Positions 1-10,973 of a DNA stretch of 64,000 bases are shown in pieces. Each line of letters opens with the position of its first letter. The stretch's first letter is position 1. A model generated the notes under the pieces. That model did not search any database, was not told the origin of the DNA, and saw nothing but the letters and a program-made list of their open reading frames with translations. A program made the translations under genes and the position numbers. Where the stretch lies: the NCBI RefSeq assembly GCF_901933205.1, contig NC_044590.1, positions 11,497,501-11,561,500 of the forward strand, given 5' to 3'. Source of the stretch: Camarhynchus parvulus. Taxonomy: Eukaryota; Chordata; Aves; Passeriformes; Thraupidae.

Positions 1-1464
1 AAACACTCATTTCCTGGGCATTCTGTTAGCAGTAGCAGCTCATCAGCATGGAAGCAAAACCTCTTTAAAAATTCAAGCAAAACAAAAAACAAAAACTAAA
101 CAAAAACAAACAAGCAAAAAACCACACCATCAAAAAAATCCCACACCAAAATATCACACCAAAACCCAGGAGTGATTCAATATAGACAACTGCCAAGTGA
201 CCTTCAGAAATCACCAAGCAGCATTCCAAAACATTACTTCCTAGCCATTATCAGAAATGGCTTTGTATTATTACTAGAAAATCAAAGTGCAAGGGTAAAG
301 CAGATGTCCAGTGCAGCTGTACTCCGTATGCTAATTTTCTTTACAATAAATATGCACAGAAAACTTAATAAACACATTATAGAACACGGAAATCTTTAGC
401 AAATAGAAAAGCTTTATTATAAAAGATGCAAAGTTGAGCGTTTACTTTAAAAGGGTTATTTTTGCTTGGTAAGTTCATTTAAGGACAATTAATTATACTT
501 TCTTATTTTTGCAGGCTCTGGCCTTGGCAGTCTCCAGGGTTATCCCTGTGCCAACAGAGACACTGTGTTTATTTCCAAGCTTTCCACTTCTCTGATCATT
601 CCTACCACGTGCTGATAGCTGTTAGTACATACACCATCTCCCATGTTTTAATCATAAAAATATTTACTGTTTGCGTAGGAAACCCTATCGCCAACAAAAA
701 ATTTATTCAGGAAGCTGGGGAAATGTTTTGACCAACATTTGCATAGCAAAAATCTCTTTTAAAATGAGATTTTTTTTTTTTTTTTTTTTTTTTTTGAAAC
801 CTATTATTTTTTTAGTAGATCACATGGATTCATCCTCCCTGATGGAATGTTTGAACCTCAAAAACTGAGGGGAAGCGCCTGGTTTAGAGCAGCTTTTTTC
901 AACAAAATAATTATTCAGGTTGTATTTACAGGAAAGTCCAAGTGGGTCTGGATTTAATTTATACAAATAAATTCCCACTTCCCAAAATGAAACAGTGGGT
1001 GCAATGCAGCATCCCTGGCAAGGACCAAGTGCACCGGAGTGCCATGGAACCAGGGGGATGCTGGCAGCCATCCAGCCCTGCTCTCTGTACCTGCCTTGCC
1101 AGGCAGGAGAGCAGCAGAGGCCCCAGGGCACCTTCCAGAGAGGGAATGAGTCAGTGCTGGCACAGCAGCCAGACCACAGGAGCTTCCAGCCACCCATCTG
1201 AAAGTCAAATCCATCAGCTGATTGCACCCTGTGCAGCCAGAGCCAGCAATGCACACACAAAAAATCTGTCTCAAGTGAAAGGTTAAAAACCAGATCTTTG
1301 AAGGGAAGGGGCAAAGATGAGTGACTGGTTTTATTTAGGTGGGTGATGGCTCCTGGATGTTTAATAAGGGTTGCTGCTGCACAAATTGAGGCACATCTGG
1401 GCTGTCTGGCACAGGCTCTGACCCAGGCCCAGTGAGGCACTGAGGTACCCAAAAAATCCTGATC
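1..1464. other. Unassigned sequence, putative intron 1 of the minus-strand gene
   Basis: No exon or recognisable repeat family is visible. The stretch is AT-rich with A-rich runs near 60-150 and a 26-base poly-T run at 770-795. The segment 1000-1450 is more GC-rich and gives overlapping open frames on both strands, but no splice-site-bounded coding segment stands out. Confidence 0.4.
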
Positions 1465-1886
1465 TATTGTAAGTGCAGGGCCACTGATGAAGGCAGGAAT
1501 GATGAGGAGGACTCCATGTTCTCAGAAGGCTAATTTATTATTTTATAATACTCTATTGTATTAAAGAATACTATACTAAAGAATACAGAAAGGATACTTA
1601 GTGAATGGTAAAAAGATAATAATGAAAACTGATGACTCTCTCCAGAGTCCTGACACAGCTTGGCCCTGATTGGCCAAAGAGTGAAAACAACTCACAGCAG
1701 AATGCAATGGAACAATCACCTGTGGGTAAACAATCTCCAAACCCATTGCACGTGTGAGCACAACACAGGAGAAGCAAATGAGATAAGAATTGTTTTCCTT
1801 TTCTCTGAGGCCTCTCTGTGCCCTTCAGCTTCCCAGGAGAAAAAAAATGGTCAATGGAATCATGTCCAGGGAATGTGAATGCCACA
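1465..1886 (-). mobile_element. Solo LTR, seven-copy passerine-type family (copy A)
   Basis: This is a minus-oriented solo LTR. It shares with the copies at 11.2, 25.5, 26.1, 31.1, 42.0 and 49.9 kb the blocks 'tgactccatgttctcagaag', 'ttggccctgattggccaa', 'gtaaacaatctccaa' and 'gcaaatgagataag'. The element is flanked by a perfect 6-bp target duplication, ctgatc, at 1459-1464 and 1887-1892. The left end reads TATTGT where TGTTGT is expected, so the terminal dinucleotide appears mutated; the right end is CA. No internal retroviral sequence remains, so the locus is a recombination remnant. Family naming (TguLTR5-like) is from memory. Confidence 0.85.
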
Positions 1887-4560
1887 CTGATCAGCCACTG
1901 TGGGACAGCCAGAGTGTAAATATAACAGGCTTTTCCTCTCACATGCTTATTCCTTCCCATTTCTGAAATAAACAGTGTGCAACTGTCGTGTGAGCACATG
2001 AGAGAGCTATGAGATACCAGCTGAGCTGGAGGAGCAACAGGGAGATCTGCTGCTGACAGGGTTAAGGCTCGTAAAATATTAGCAACTGGCAAATATAACA
2101 GATAAATAGATGCTTTTCTAAGCAAACCTAGAATGGGCTGCTGGTAAATTCAAAATATTCACATCGGTTTAGTTTGTGAAGGGAGATACTCAGTCACTGA
2201 AATTAAAGACAAGAGCTAGGTGCTGTATCCCACATTTCAGGCTAAGGAGCAAAACTTGCAGCCATGAGCTATCTCACAGTGACTTTAGTGCACATTTAGC
2301 TTAAAGAAAGGGGCATTCTGTTAGCGCCAGCCACCCTCCCAGCCTGAGAGCATCCAGCAGCCCACTTCAGAGCTCTATTTTATGTCTGCTTCCTCACTGT
2401 TTCTGTTCTGGCAAAGTCCTCTTTCCTATTTCTCTTCCTGCTGCTATAAATTGACCATATCCTCCTTCCTCTCCTTCACTAACCCCACCAAACACCAGGA
2501 TCCTGCCAGCTGCCCCCTTCTTGCTTGACTGTGGCACTGCTCACGTTTCTGCTGCTCTGTCTCCCCCTTACACAACTGCAAAGAAAACGTTCTTCAGGGT
2601 ATCAAAAACCCCAGTAATTTGTGCCTCTAAAGCCTTTAGCAGTTGGCTCTTCAAGGATTCCAAAGGTACTACACAACAAAGCCATCCCTTCAGGTTTAAT
2701 AAACAATTAAGAGGGGAAAAGGAGTTTCTATTAAAGAGACTCGTTAGGAGAGGAGCTGGTACCACTGCAAAACTGGCAATTGCCTCTCTGGGGTGAGAAG
2801 GTAACAAGGAGAAACAATGAGAAGGTCACGAGCACTTCTGCCCAGCCACTTGACAATCACACCCAAGCTAGAGACCAGAGAAAGCACAGAACAGACTTTC
2901 TAGAGAGATCACCTCTTTTAAACGTGAATGAAAAACACCAGAAGTAGCTCATTATTGTTTATCTTGGTGCTTTTCTTAAGAACTAATTAGTAAAAATTCT
3001 TGGTACCAGCCAAAAGCAGCAGCAGAGCTACACAGACAGCCTCTTGCCTCAGCTCGTTGGGTTTTTTTTAAATCTACCTCTCAGCTACGCACCTCTGTAG
3101 AAACATCAAAACCACAAAATATTTCCCTGAGAAATGACTGACTGTGGTAGAAATACACTGCACTTTACACTTTCAGCAGCAACTGTTCCCATTAGAGCAC
3201 TGAATTCCCACCTAGGAATGCAGAATGAGATTTGGGCTGCCCCCACCTAAGTGGGTACATGTTGACAGCAAATCCCTTTTCTGGAGAAACGAACCATCAA
3301 GCTCAGCAGCTTCCCATCCTGCTGACAGAAGTGCTCTTCTGCTTATCCAGCAAATGCTACTGCACTTCCAGTAAACATTTCTAAAGGAAGAAAGGCCCAT
3401 TATAGAGCAGTCAGATTGCTTTAATTCCCTTCTTCCTCCCCTGCTTTGTGCCCTACTTCTACTAGTTGGTCACAATCACACACTGGCTTTTCACTCCTAC
3501 AAATCATCATTATCTTCTCAAATAAACAAAACCACGTGGCACCATTACCATCACCTACTCCACACTTTGTCATTAAATAAAAGACCCTGAAAGCTCACTT
3601 CAAAGTTGGTATATTTGCCTATTTAGGATTTCTTTTCTCCCCTCTGCTATTGAGGGCTGATCTTTGAGTCAGTCCTAAGGGGAGGAAGATTCACACGTGT
3701 TCAGATTAAGGTAGCAGCATCAAATTCAGCAGTGCTGGAGTCAAAAGCATAATATTCCAATAAAATATCCCCAGCACAGCCTGAAGCCCTACTTCTGCTC
3801 ACAGAGGTAATGATACTTTCTTCAAATTCAAAAGAGGAAGGATTGATTCTCAAGCAAAAAAAAAAATGTATAAACTCTGGCTGAAGTGGTGATACTCTTG
3901 ATTTTGTTGTTCTTTACAGCATTGCAGAAGAGACGAGTGGAGCAGCCCTCCTTCACTCCACAGCTGAATTCACAGCCAGGAGCTGCTTCCCAGTGATTCA
4001 ACACAGTCACTACCAGGAACGAAGCTGAGATTGACAAGGATATATGTGGAAAAAAAAAGTGATAAACTCTGTTTCCTCTGTAAAGCCAGATCTGAAGCCG
4101 TTTCAGCTAAGCAAACATGAGATATGGGACACTTTGAGCACTTCCAGCGCAAAGGGAGCAGCATGGCTGAACAAAGAGCTTTGCGTAGGCGGAGGTTGCT
4201 CAGGCTGCAGCACTGATCTGTGCCCACACAACATCATCAGCTGTCAAACCCCACAGCCTTCCTGAGAGATGAACTCAAAAATATCAAGGAACAAGAGCCA
4301 GGTCCCATCCTCCCAAAATTCATAAGCAGCTCAATCATTCTTCAACTACATGAGCAGCACGGCTTCAAACGGCAGCAGAATTCACCAAGTCGGTTTGAAT
4401 TCCCAAGGCTGCAGTCCCAGGGGGATCCTGCTGGAGAAAAGGAATCAAGCAACTGGCCTTGGATTGATTTACAAGCACTACTTAAAAGAAAACAAGATAA
4501 CCAGAGGAGACCAAGCACTAAGTAGGTTCTTTCTTCCTGGGGTTTCTTGTCCTGTTTTAC
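1887..4560. other. Unassigned sequence, putative intron 1
   Basis: I see no gene, no LTR and no CR1 tail here. Open frames such as 2521-2796 (+) and 3970-4227 (-) lack plausible splice context and overlap frames on the other strand. The stretch is moderately AT-rich with pyrimidine-rich segments around 2400-2520. Confidence 0.35.
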
Positions 4561-4734
4561 CAGGACTTCCTCGAATTACATCATCCTTAACTGGGGCATA
4601 AAACAACACCTTAACAGCCTTCCTTCTCCAGAGATCCTTGTTTTCTTTAGCTGAAATGTCTTTCTTATCAGCATTTTCCTCTGGAACGTGCAATGTCCTG
4701 CCATCCAGCTTACAAAGCATTTGACATCTCTGAA
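4561..4734 (-). CDS. Possible second coding exon of the minus-strand gene (tentative)
   Basis: On the minus strand a pyrimidine-leaning tract (CATCCCATCTATCACTGCAG) ends in AG at 4735, followed by 174 open bases up to a fair donor, CCTG|GTAAAA, starting at 4560. The exon would be phase 1-1, which fits the phase-1 donor of the signal-peptide exon at 9711. Joined in that phase, the mature chain would run on from QVFP into a segment starting VQRCQMLCKLDGRTLHV, then a Lys/Glu-rich hydrophilic stretch around NADKKDISAKENKD, and end near KDDVIRGSP. Two cysteines lie near its start. I recognise no domain. An open frame of this length occurs often by chance in this window, so only the phase match and splice sites support it. 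Confidence 0.17.
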
Positions 4735-6379
4735 CTGCAGTGATAGATGGGATGTATTTATTGGATATTAAAAAACAAGCAGGACTGATTAAATGATGCA
4801 TAGTCTGATTAAGACAGTAATTGTCTCCTTTACCATGAAGATGTATGATCTTTAGAGCTCACAATAATGAACCCTTTTTTGTTATGTAATGACAAGTGCA
4901 CAGAAAAATAGGACCAGGCTGTGAGAAGTCCTCACCGATGCCATCAACAACATCCACCACCTTTGTGTGCCTGCTCTTTTTCTCTGTTTTTGCCTGGAAT
5001 GACATTCAAAAGTAAGGGAGAGAACCAGGCCAGGAAGGTGGCAGGGTAAGAGGTAGGTAAGGATGTCTCAAAAATAAGCAGAGACCACCTAAATGAAGGT
5101 ACATCCAAGTAATACCATCCAGCACAAAAAAGGGAGAGCACCAGCTAAAGAAAAATAAGAATACTAGGAACTGTGAGTGCTATAAAAAAAGTGACTCCAG
5201 GCCAAATACATTGGCTTCAATGAGCCAAGTAATGCTGCTCCATAAAACGTTCCAGAAATACCAGGAAAGCCATATAGCACCTTCTTATCAAGAATATGAG
5301 CACAGAGCCAAGGAATGGCAACCCACGAGCCCTTCCTCAGGGGAGTGGAGCCCTCTGCTACTGAGGCAAGGGGAGACACAGAAGGTTTCCTGCTTCACAG
5401 ATGGAAACCTGGACTACAACTTGTTCACAGCAGCGGGTGACCCCTGCATGCTGCTGCTATTTCAAATTCATGTAAGGAAAGTCTCATCTATGGATGTTCC
5501 TATGAGCATTTTTTTTTTGGAAGCTCAGTTACATTTTTAATCTGTGCCTTACAAGACACCGAGGAAACAGACTGCAGCAGTTTCCATAAAAAATTAAGGG
5601 ATGTCTCTCTAGAAAGACAGAGGGCTTTATATAGCAATGCACACACACACACATCCTGCTGCTCGTCACCCAAACACCGTAAGGGTTTCTGGGGATGTCA
5701 ACCAGGCTGCAGGATTTCTGTGGGAAAGCAGAAGTGTTATCACTCTCATCACTGAGCAAACCCATGGATACAACCGGATTTTGGTAGGTGGATTTCAGAC
5801 AACATCTGCTATTTTTATTCTTTTTCTTAATTAGGGCCACATTAAATCAGTCTCAAATTTGCCTGTTGCCAAAATATTTAAGTTCCAATGCACACCTCTC
5901 CATTGTACAGTCAGTGCTTCCCATTCAGGCAAAGAACAATACCTGCCAATACACATTCGTGCACCTCACTTATAAAATCACAATGAAAATTACCAGAGGC
6001 ATAAAACAACTATTATGATAAATAATGAGCTTTAAAAAACCCACACCATACACATAGAGAGAATCAGAGACACTGATCCTTCTGTGCTGAATGTTATTCA
6101 AGAGGATTGTCAGAGCAATGCTGAACAGATCAATTTATTTCTCTTTCTTCTCTCCACTTAACTGGATTTCATGTACAAAAGTAATTGTTCCTATAAGAAA
6201 CAACCCTTGTCCGTGGCTTTCGAGGTTCAAAGCCTCAGACCTACATCTTTACTACTATTCGGGTTTCCATGGCAACAGATGATGGTGCCTTCTGAAAAAA
6301 AAAATATACTTTAATATTCTACAGTAAGTGCCCCAAATCATTCCTGTAATATTAATGAAACCTGGAGCACGTGGGCCTG
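4735..6379. other. Unassigned sequence, putative intron 1
   Basis: No exon or mobile element is recognised. There is a short (CA)n microsatellite at about 5639-5653. Open frames in both directions at 5164-5840 overlap each other and look like chance. Confidence 0.35.
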
Positions 6380-7080
6380 CACGCAGAGCATAACAGACTT
6401 TAAAAGTACAATTAAACAAGAGAAGCAGAGCTCAGGGACTTGCGGGAGGGTGGATGGTTAAAAAGGGCTCTGCATTTGTAAAAGAGAAGGATTATCCCTC
6501 AGAGATTCACAAACGCCTTTATACACACAGTGACCTTTCGTTGCCACTGTCGAAAGAGGCAGTTTCACAACATCACCTTCTTAGGATTAATTGTTTATGT
6601 ATTAGAAAACAAATCGAGCCAGCCGGGGATAAAAATAAAGTGGAATTGTGGCGCTAACAGCTCCCCAGAGGGAGAGAAAAGTGATTATTGAGTTAAATGG
6701 CTGCATTGTTAACAACTGCCACACAGAGCAGCTCGCTCAGAAAGGCCCGTTTTTCACCGCCAATTTACTGACAGCAAAACCTGAGCAAATGAACTCCTAC
6801 TAAATTAAGGCTTCCCCCAAAAAATCTCCTTGCAGTTTGCTCCCTTTTCATCTTCTCTCCTGGCTGGACGAGCCCTGTGTAATGAACTCTCAGCTGCCGC
6901 AAGTTCGCAATGTGGCAGCAGCCCTTGGGAGCGTTCGAGCTCTGCCAGCAAAGCAAGGAGCAGGACAGGGGAAAATTAAATTAAGCACTGCCATCAGAAG
7001 AAAAATAAGTGTTAAATAATCTGGTGTTCAGGTCAACAGCCCCCATGTAAACCTTCTGTCCTACTTTCCCCACCGGATGC
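6380..7080. promoter_or_regulatory. CpG-retaining, repeat-free segment; candidate intronic regulatory element
   Basis: This stretch keeps many CpGs (for example around 6500-6560, 6610-6650, 6730-6770 and 6860-6940) in an otherwise CpG-poor, AT-rich background, and contains no LTR or CR1 sequence. It includes homeodomain-type TTAATTG/AATTA cores and runs such as GGCGCTAACAG. It lies about 2.7 kb inside the predicted first intron. Retained CpGs and absence of repeats are what one sees in conserved enhancers, but function is inferred only. Confidence 0.3.
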
Positions 7081-8499
7081 TTTTTCACAGCTGCAAATGA
7101 CTTTAATCTCTCTATTTATCTCCCTGCTTTGCTAAAATCCTCACAAAACAGACAATAGCAAAGTGTGCCGCAACTGCAGGAATACCCCACATGTTCTGCT
7201 GGGAGAAAAACCACACACGGACTTTCAGGAGAACTTCCCTGTAAGTAATGCTGTTCCAAAATCCTGAAAGAACTGGGTACCGCTATCATTACCTGGTTCT
7301 ACTTCTGTGTCTGGCACGGAAAAGCAAAGCATTTAAACTAGCAGCTGACCCTAGAGCTGACAAAAAGTTTAGAACCTCGAAAAGCATATGTTGAGTTACA
7401 AATAAATACAGAGACTGCAGGGAAGGGGAAGTAATTACTGGGGAGAAGAGTTATAAATAGAGTGATAGAGAAATTACATAAAGAAATGAGTGGTAGCCAG
7501 CTCCCTCAGGATGAAACGAGGTATTCCAAGGAAGAACCATGAGCATTCTGCTGTCTCCTTGTAGTATTCCTAATTTTAAGTTGGGAATAACACAAAGCAG
7601 CAGCAGCTGTGCAAATCGGGTAGGAACTGAGTATGTTTCCTCTTGACTTGTGCCTTTCCTATTTCCTAGTCCAGCGAACACTTAGGAAAATAAGTTTAAT
7701 AAAAAAAAAAATAACAGCCAACAACTTGCACAGTGATTTTTCGGGATGTTTAACAAAAGGCTGCTGTATAAACACAGTAGTCTTTGAAAAATAACCGGAG
7801 ACGGGAGGTATTTGCATCCTAAAAGTTATGGAGAGAGCACCACCTGATGGAAGACGTGGAAAGACACCGATGGCATTAACTGGAGCCACTCCAAACTTCA
7901 CGGAATTTTCAGGGGCAAAGTGCACCTGCAAAATTTTGCTTTTTACCGTTCAAAAAAAATTCCAAAAATCAGCTACGGGGCACAGTCCAGACCAGTACAC
8001 TTCACAGCAGATATTTATTTTAAGAGTAGAAAGGTTTCTCCTCATTTCAGTACTACAAGCAGTTCAGAAAACAGTTATTAAGATCAGTGCCTCTTACTTT
8101 GGATGGCAGGATGCACACTCAAATAGGAGGCAGAAGGGGATACTAATGATTTTTTTTAAAACCCTCACAGTTACTATTTCCACTGAACTGATAATTAAAA
8201 TATTTCATGGCTTTCCTAAAAATAATTGAAATATGTTAAATTTTCATGCGTTTAGCTCATATTACATTATCTCCCTCAAATACAAAGTGTCTTCTGCCCC
8301 CTTAAAACTTTGCTATTTTCCCAGAACACTCTTCTTTCCAAGCATCTGGCTAAATGATTCATCAAAAGCCCGGGATCTAATCACAATTGATATGACAAGT
8401 GTCAAGAACACGAAAACAGTTGGAAGGGAGAGAAAAGAAGGGGGGGAAATAAATAGCTCCACATATTGCTTACTCAAGGAAGCAGTTATTTAACTAGGT
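7081..8499. other. Unassigned sequence, putative intron 1
   Basis: No recognised repeat or splice-supported exon. A plus-strand frame at 7828-8229 (133 residues) and a minus-strand frame at 7659-7931 overlap each other. Neither has good splice sites in a phase fitting the upstream exon, so both were set aside. Confidence 0.35.
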
Positions 8500-8790
8500 T
8501 AGATTTCCCAGCCTCTCTAATAAATCTGTGCCTTGTGCAGTTGCCTAGCAATGTAAACACGATCCCGGTGGTGTCAAAGGCAGCCGGGCTGGTGACAACA
8601 CCTCCAGCCAGCCCCGTCCCTGAGCCCAGGGGTTCGGGGAAGGTGGGCACGGCGCTCAGCATCCCCGACACGCCACTGCTGCTGCTCTCAAACAGCGAGA
8701 CAGTCTCATCCGAGCTGCTGCTTCGAGTCACAAAAACCTTCTTGTGCTTGAGATGAACTCAACTTAGTTTCGTGCCTGCAGCACGCCCAA
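8500..8790. promoter_or_regulatory. Small CpG-rich patch with open frames on both strands
   Basis: The interval 8555-8780 is clearly richer in G+C and CpG than its flanks, about 0.9-1.2 kb into the predicted first intron. On the minus strand it reads as Ser-rich coding-like sequence (KKVFVTRSSSSDETVSLFES, then Gly/Pro-rich), with a stop codon just upstream and only weak acceptor candidates. The plus strand is also open. It may be a CpG-island shore or intronic regulatory element, or less likely an alternative exon. Confidence 0.3.
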
Positions 8791-9710
8791 GTCAATGAGA
8801 TGTATCCCTGGGTTAAGTGACACAACACAGGGAAATTTTACTCGTCTCAAATATACACGTAGTTTTAAAATACTTTTTTTTCCTAAGTCAAGAGAGAAGA
8901 AAGCTATAACTGCTTATCTTTTAGCATGAGCACAAACTGCAGTGAGAAAATTAATGTATTGCAAGATCCAGGAGACAAACAAGACCCATGTAGCTTTGGA
9001 TTACCTACAAAATAGCACAGGAGGAGAAAGCCAGCTCTATAAGCACCTGTCATCTTCAAGTAATTCAAACTATGCCTAAAGGAACTCGTAGGAGTGGGAA
9101 AATAGCCGGCTACTATTACTGTACACATGCCAGGGAGCAAAGTACTCCTAAACATCAGCGACAGACAAAGTGACAATTGGGAAGGAGCCCCCCGAGAAAG
9201 TTCCTGGAGCTGTGACATGCAAGTGCTGAAACAGCTGACACTAAACTTCCCAGAGCAAGCCCAGACCCCTTCCCCTGACCGGAGGGGACAGGCAGCGGCT
9301 CCCCCCCGCGCTCCACATCCCGCAGGAGCCAACTCCTGCCCGGGGCTCGCAAACCACCAAAAAACACCTCGCGCGTCGCGAATCCCAGAATAAAGGTGAG
9401 GCTGCCATAAAGGCGATGCTGTCACCTCTTGCCACACGCAACTTTGGCAGGAGCGAGTCCCTCCCGGCCCCAGCCCCGGCGGGACCCCCGCACGGCCGGG
9501 CAGAGCCCCTCGCATCCCATCCCCGGCGCCTCCCGGGTACCGAGGCTGCTCGCTGCTGCTGGCCAGCGCCTTCCGAGGCGCCTCCATCCCCCGGGTGGCA
9601 CCGGGAGCTCCCTGCGAGGCCGCGGGGCTGGAGGCGCGGAGTTCGGGCGGCCGGGAGAGCCACCCGGGGGGATGCAGGAGCGGGGCACCGGCCGGGCGGG
9701 CATCACTCAC

Positions 9711-9780
9711 CTGGGAAAACCTGTCCGTCCGCCCTGGGTAAGAGCTGCAGGAAAAAGACGATCGCGGCCACGCCGGTCAT
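9711..9780 (-). CDS. First coding exon: signal peptide of a secreted or membrane protein
   Basis: The start ATG is at 9780-9778 on the minus strand in a good context, with A at -3 (GGAAGGATGA). It encodes MTGVAAIVFFLQLL followed by PRADGQVFP plus the first base of a further codon. This has the layout of a signal peptide: a short start, a hydrophobic core (VAAIVFFLQLL), then a polar region with a likely cleavage after Ala-Asp-Gly (small residues at -3 and -1), leaving Gln at the mature N-terminus. The exon ends at 9711 with a perfect donor, CAG|GTGAGT. It has 70 coding bases, so the intron is phase 1, a phase common after signal-peptide exons of extracellular-domain proteins. I do not recognise the family. 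The rest of the gene lies to the left, possibly outside the window. It is the only strongly exon-like sequence found. Confidence 0.65.
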
Positions 9781-9793
9781 CCTTCCCCGGAGT

Positions 9794-9850
9794 TCACCTG
9801 CCGGAGCCGCTGCCGCGGAGCCGCTGCGTGCCCGCCGCTATCCCCCGCAT
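9794..9850 (-). other. Upstream ORF in the 5' leader (18 codons plus stop)
   Basis: An ATG at 9850-9848 opens an 18-codon frame, MRGIAAGTQRLRGSGSGR, ending in TGA at 9794, 13 bases before the main ATG. If the leader extends this far it would be translated before the main ORF and could lower its expression. The stop overlaps a CAG|GTGAAC sequence that could also act as a donor, giving a spliced leader that skips the signal-peptide start. The sequence is certain; the role is inferred. Confidence 0.4.
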
Positions 9851-10169
9851 TGGTGGCCGTGCGCGGCGGCGGCCCCGGCAGCCGGAGCCGCGGTGCTGCT
9901 CGGAGCGGGGAGCGCAGCGGGGCGGGCGGGAGGTGCCCCCCGAGCCGAGCCCAGCGCCGGCCCCGCCCGCGCAGAGCCGGCCCCGCTGCCCCCCCCGGGG
10001 GAGCCGCTGCCAAGCGGAGCGCGGGTTTGGGGGTGCTCGGTGCCTATGGAAGGCCGGATGATCGCACGCAGAGCGCCCCGCGGTAGCGGCTGGAGCGCAG
10101 CATCGCGCGGCGCAGGCAGGTTTGCTGCCACTGCCCTGGCAGCGAGGGGCTGGCGTTAAACGGAGGGCT

Positions 10170-10223
10170 GGGATTGGGGGTGGGATTGGGGCCGGGAGCG
10201 GCGCGGGGATGGGATGGGATGGG
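10170..10223 (+). promoter_or_regulatory. Two consecutive G-quadruplex motifs
   Basis: The plus strand has four G-runs with loops ATT, T, ATT at 10170-10191, and four more with AT loops (GGGGATGGGATGGGATGGG) at 10205-10223. Both fit the classical four-run pattern with short loops. They sit about 400 bases upstream of the signal-peptide start, in the promoter region on the template strand of the minus-strand gene. Confidence 0.6.
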
Positions 10224-10682
10224 AAGGGAGCGACCCTCTGCTGGTGCCAAGGAGGAGATAGACCTCCCCCTCCGAGCCCTGCTGTTTGATGGGGCGGCTG
10301 CTACCAGCAGCTCACGGGCACCTACAGCTGAAAATAGTCATTTCCATCCTTATTCACTTTACTTTCGGGAGTTCACTGTTGAACAGCGAGGCACACCGCG
10401 CCCTGGGCACTCCCAAGGCTTAGGCACAGGCAGGGAGACAATTCCGGGTGCAATTCTAAGAATTGCTGTCCACAGGCAACTTCTTGACCCAAAATGCTAA
10501 GGGGGAGGGGGAAGAAACCCAAGGCCCTGAATACATCAGTCTGGATCAGGCACCTGGGCTGGATTCGCACAGGAAAAGGAGAGCAGCGACCACCCGGACA
10601 GAGCACCTGTGCGGCCAGCCCTGGGCAGTGACTGCAGCGGGGATGGCAGCGGGGCGGGCGGGCTGGCACTGCCGGCGGCAGC

Positions 10683-10973
10683 CGGGCCCCGCTCCCTCAC
10701 TCTGGTTCCTGCCCGGCCGCGCTCTCTCCCCGCTGCTCCCGCCTGGCCTCACTCTCTCCCGGCCCTCTCCTTCCCTGCCCGGCCGTTCCCTCCCCCGCTC
10801 CCCGGCCCCGCTCCCTCCCCGCTGCTCCCGCCCGGCCCCCTCCCCGCTGCTCCCGCCCGGCCCCGCTCTCTCCCCGCTGTTCCTGCCCGGCCCCGCTCCC
10901 TCCCCGCTGTTCCCGCCCGGCCCCGCTCTCTCCCGGCCCCGCTCCCTCCCCGCTGCTCCCGCCCGGCCCCGCT
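10683..10973. repeat. 30-bp GC-rich minisatellite in the CpG island
   Basis: The unit is 30 bp of the pattern ccccgctccctccccgctgc followed by tcccgcccgg. Exact-length units are at 10806-10835, 10861-10890, 10891-10920 and 10937-10966, with a 25-bp and a 16-bp truncated copy between, and degenerate copies back to about 10683. Because 30 is divisible by 3, all frames stay open and give long Pro/Ser/Leu or Gly/Arg/Glu repeats on the two strands. These are not regarded as genes. Confidence 0.85.

Noticed and set aside
7659..7931. Minus-strand frame with protein-like text as an exon of the signal-peptide gene
   Set aside because: Its acceptor would be phase 0 with a poor pyrimidine tract, which does not fit the phase-1 donor at 9711, and the phase-1 reading hits a stop.
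9416..10159. 247-codon plus-strand open frame in the CpG island (and overlapping 210- and 268-codon frames)
   Set aside because: GC-rich DNA has few stop codons. Several frames on both strands are open at once, the composition is Pro/Ala/Arg/Gly, and there is no domain.
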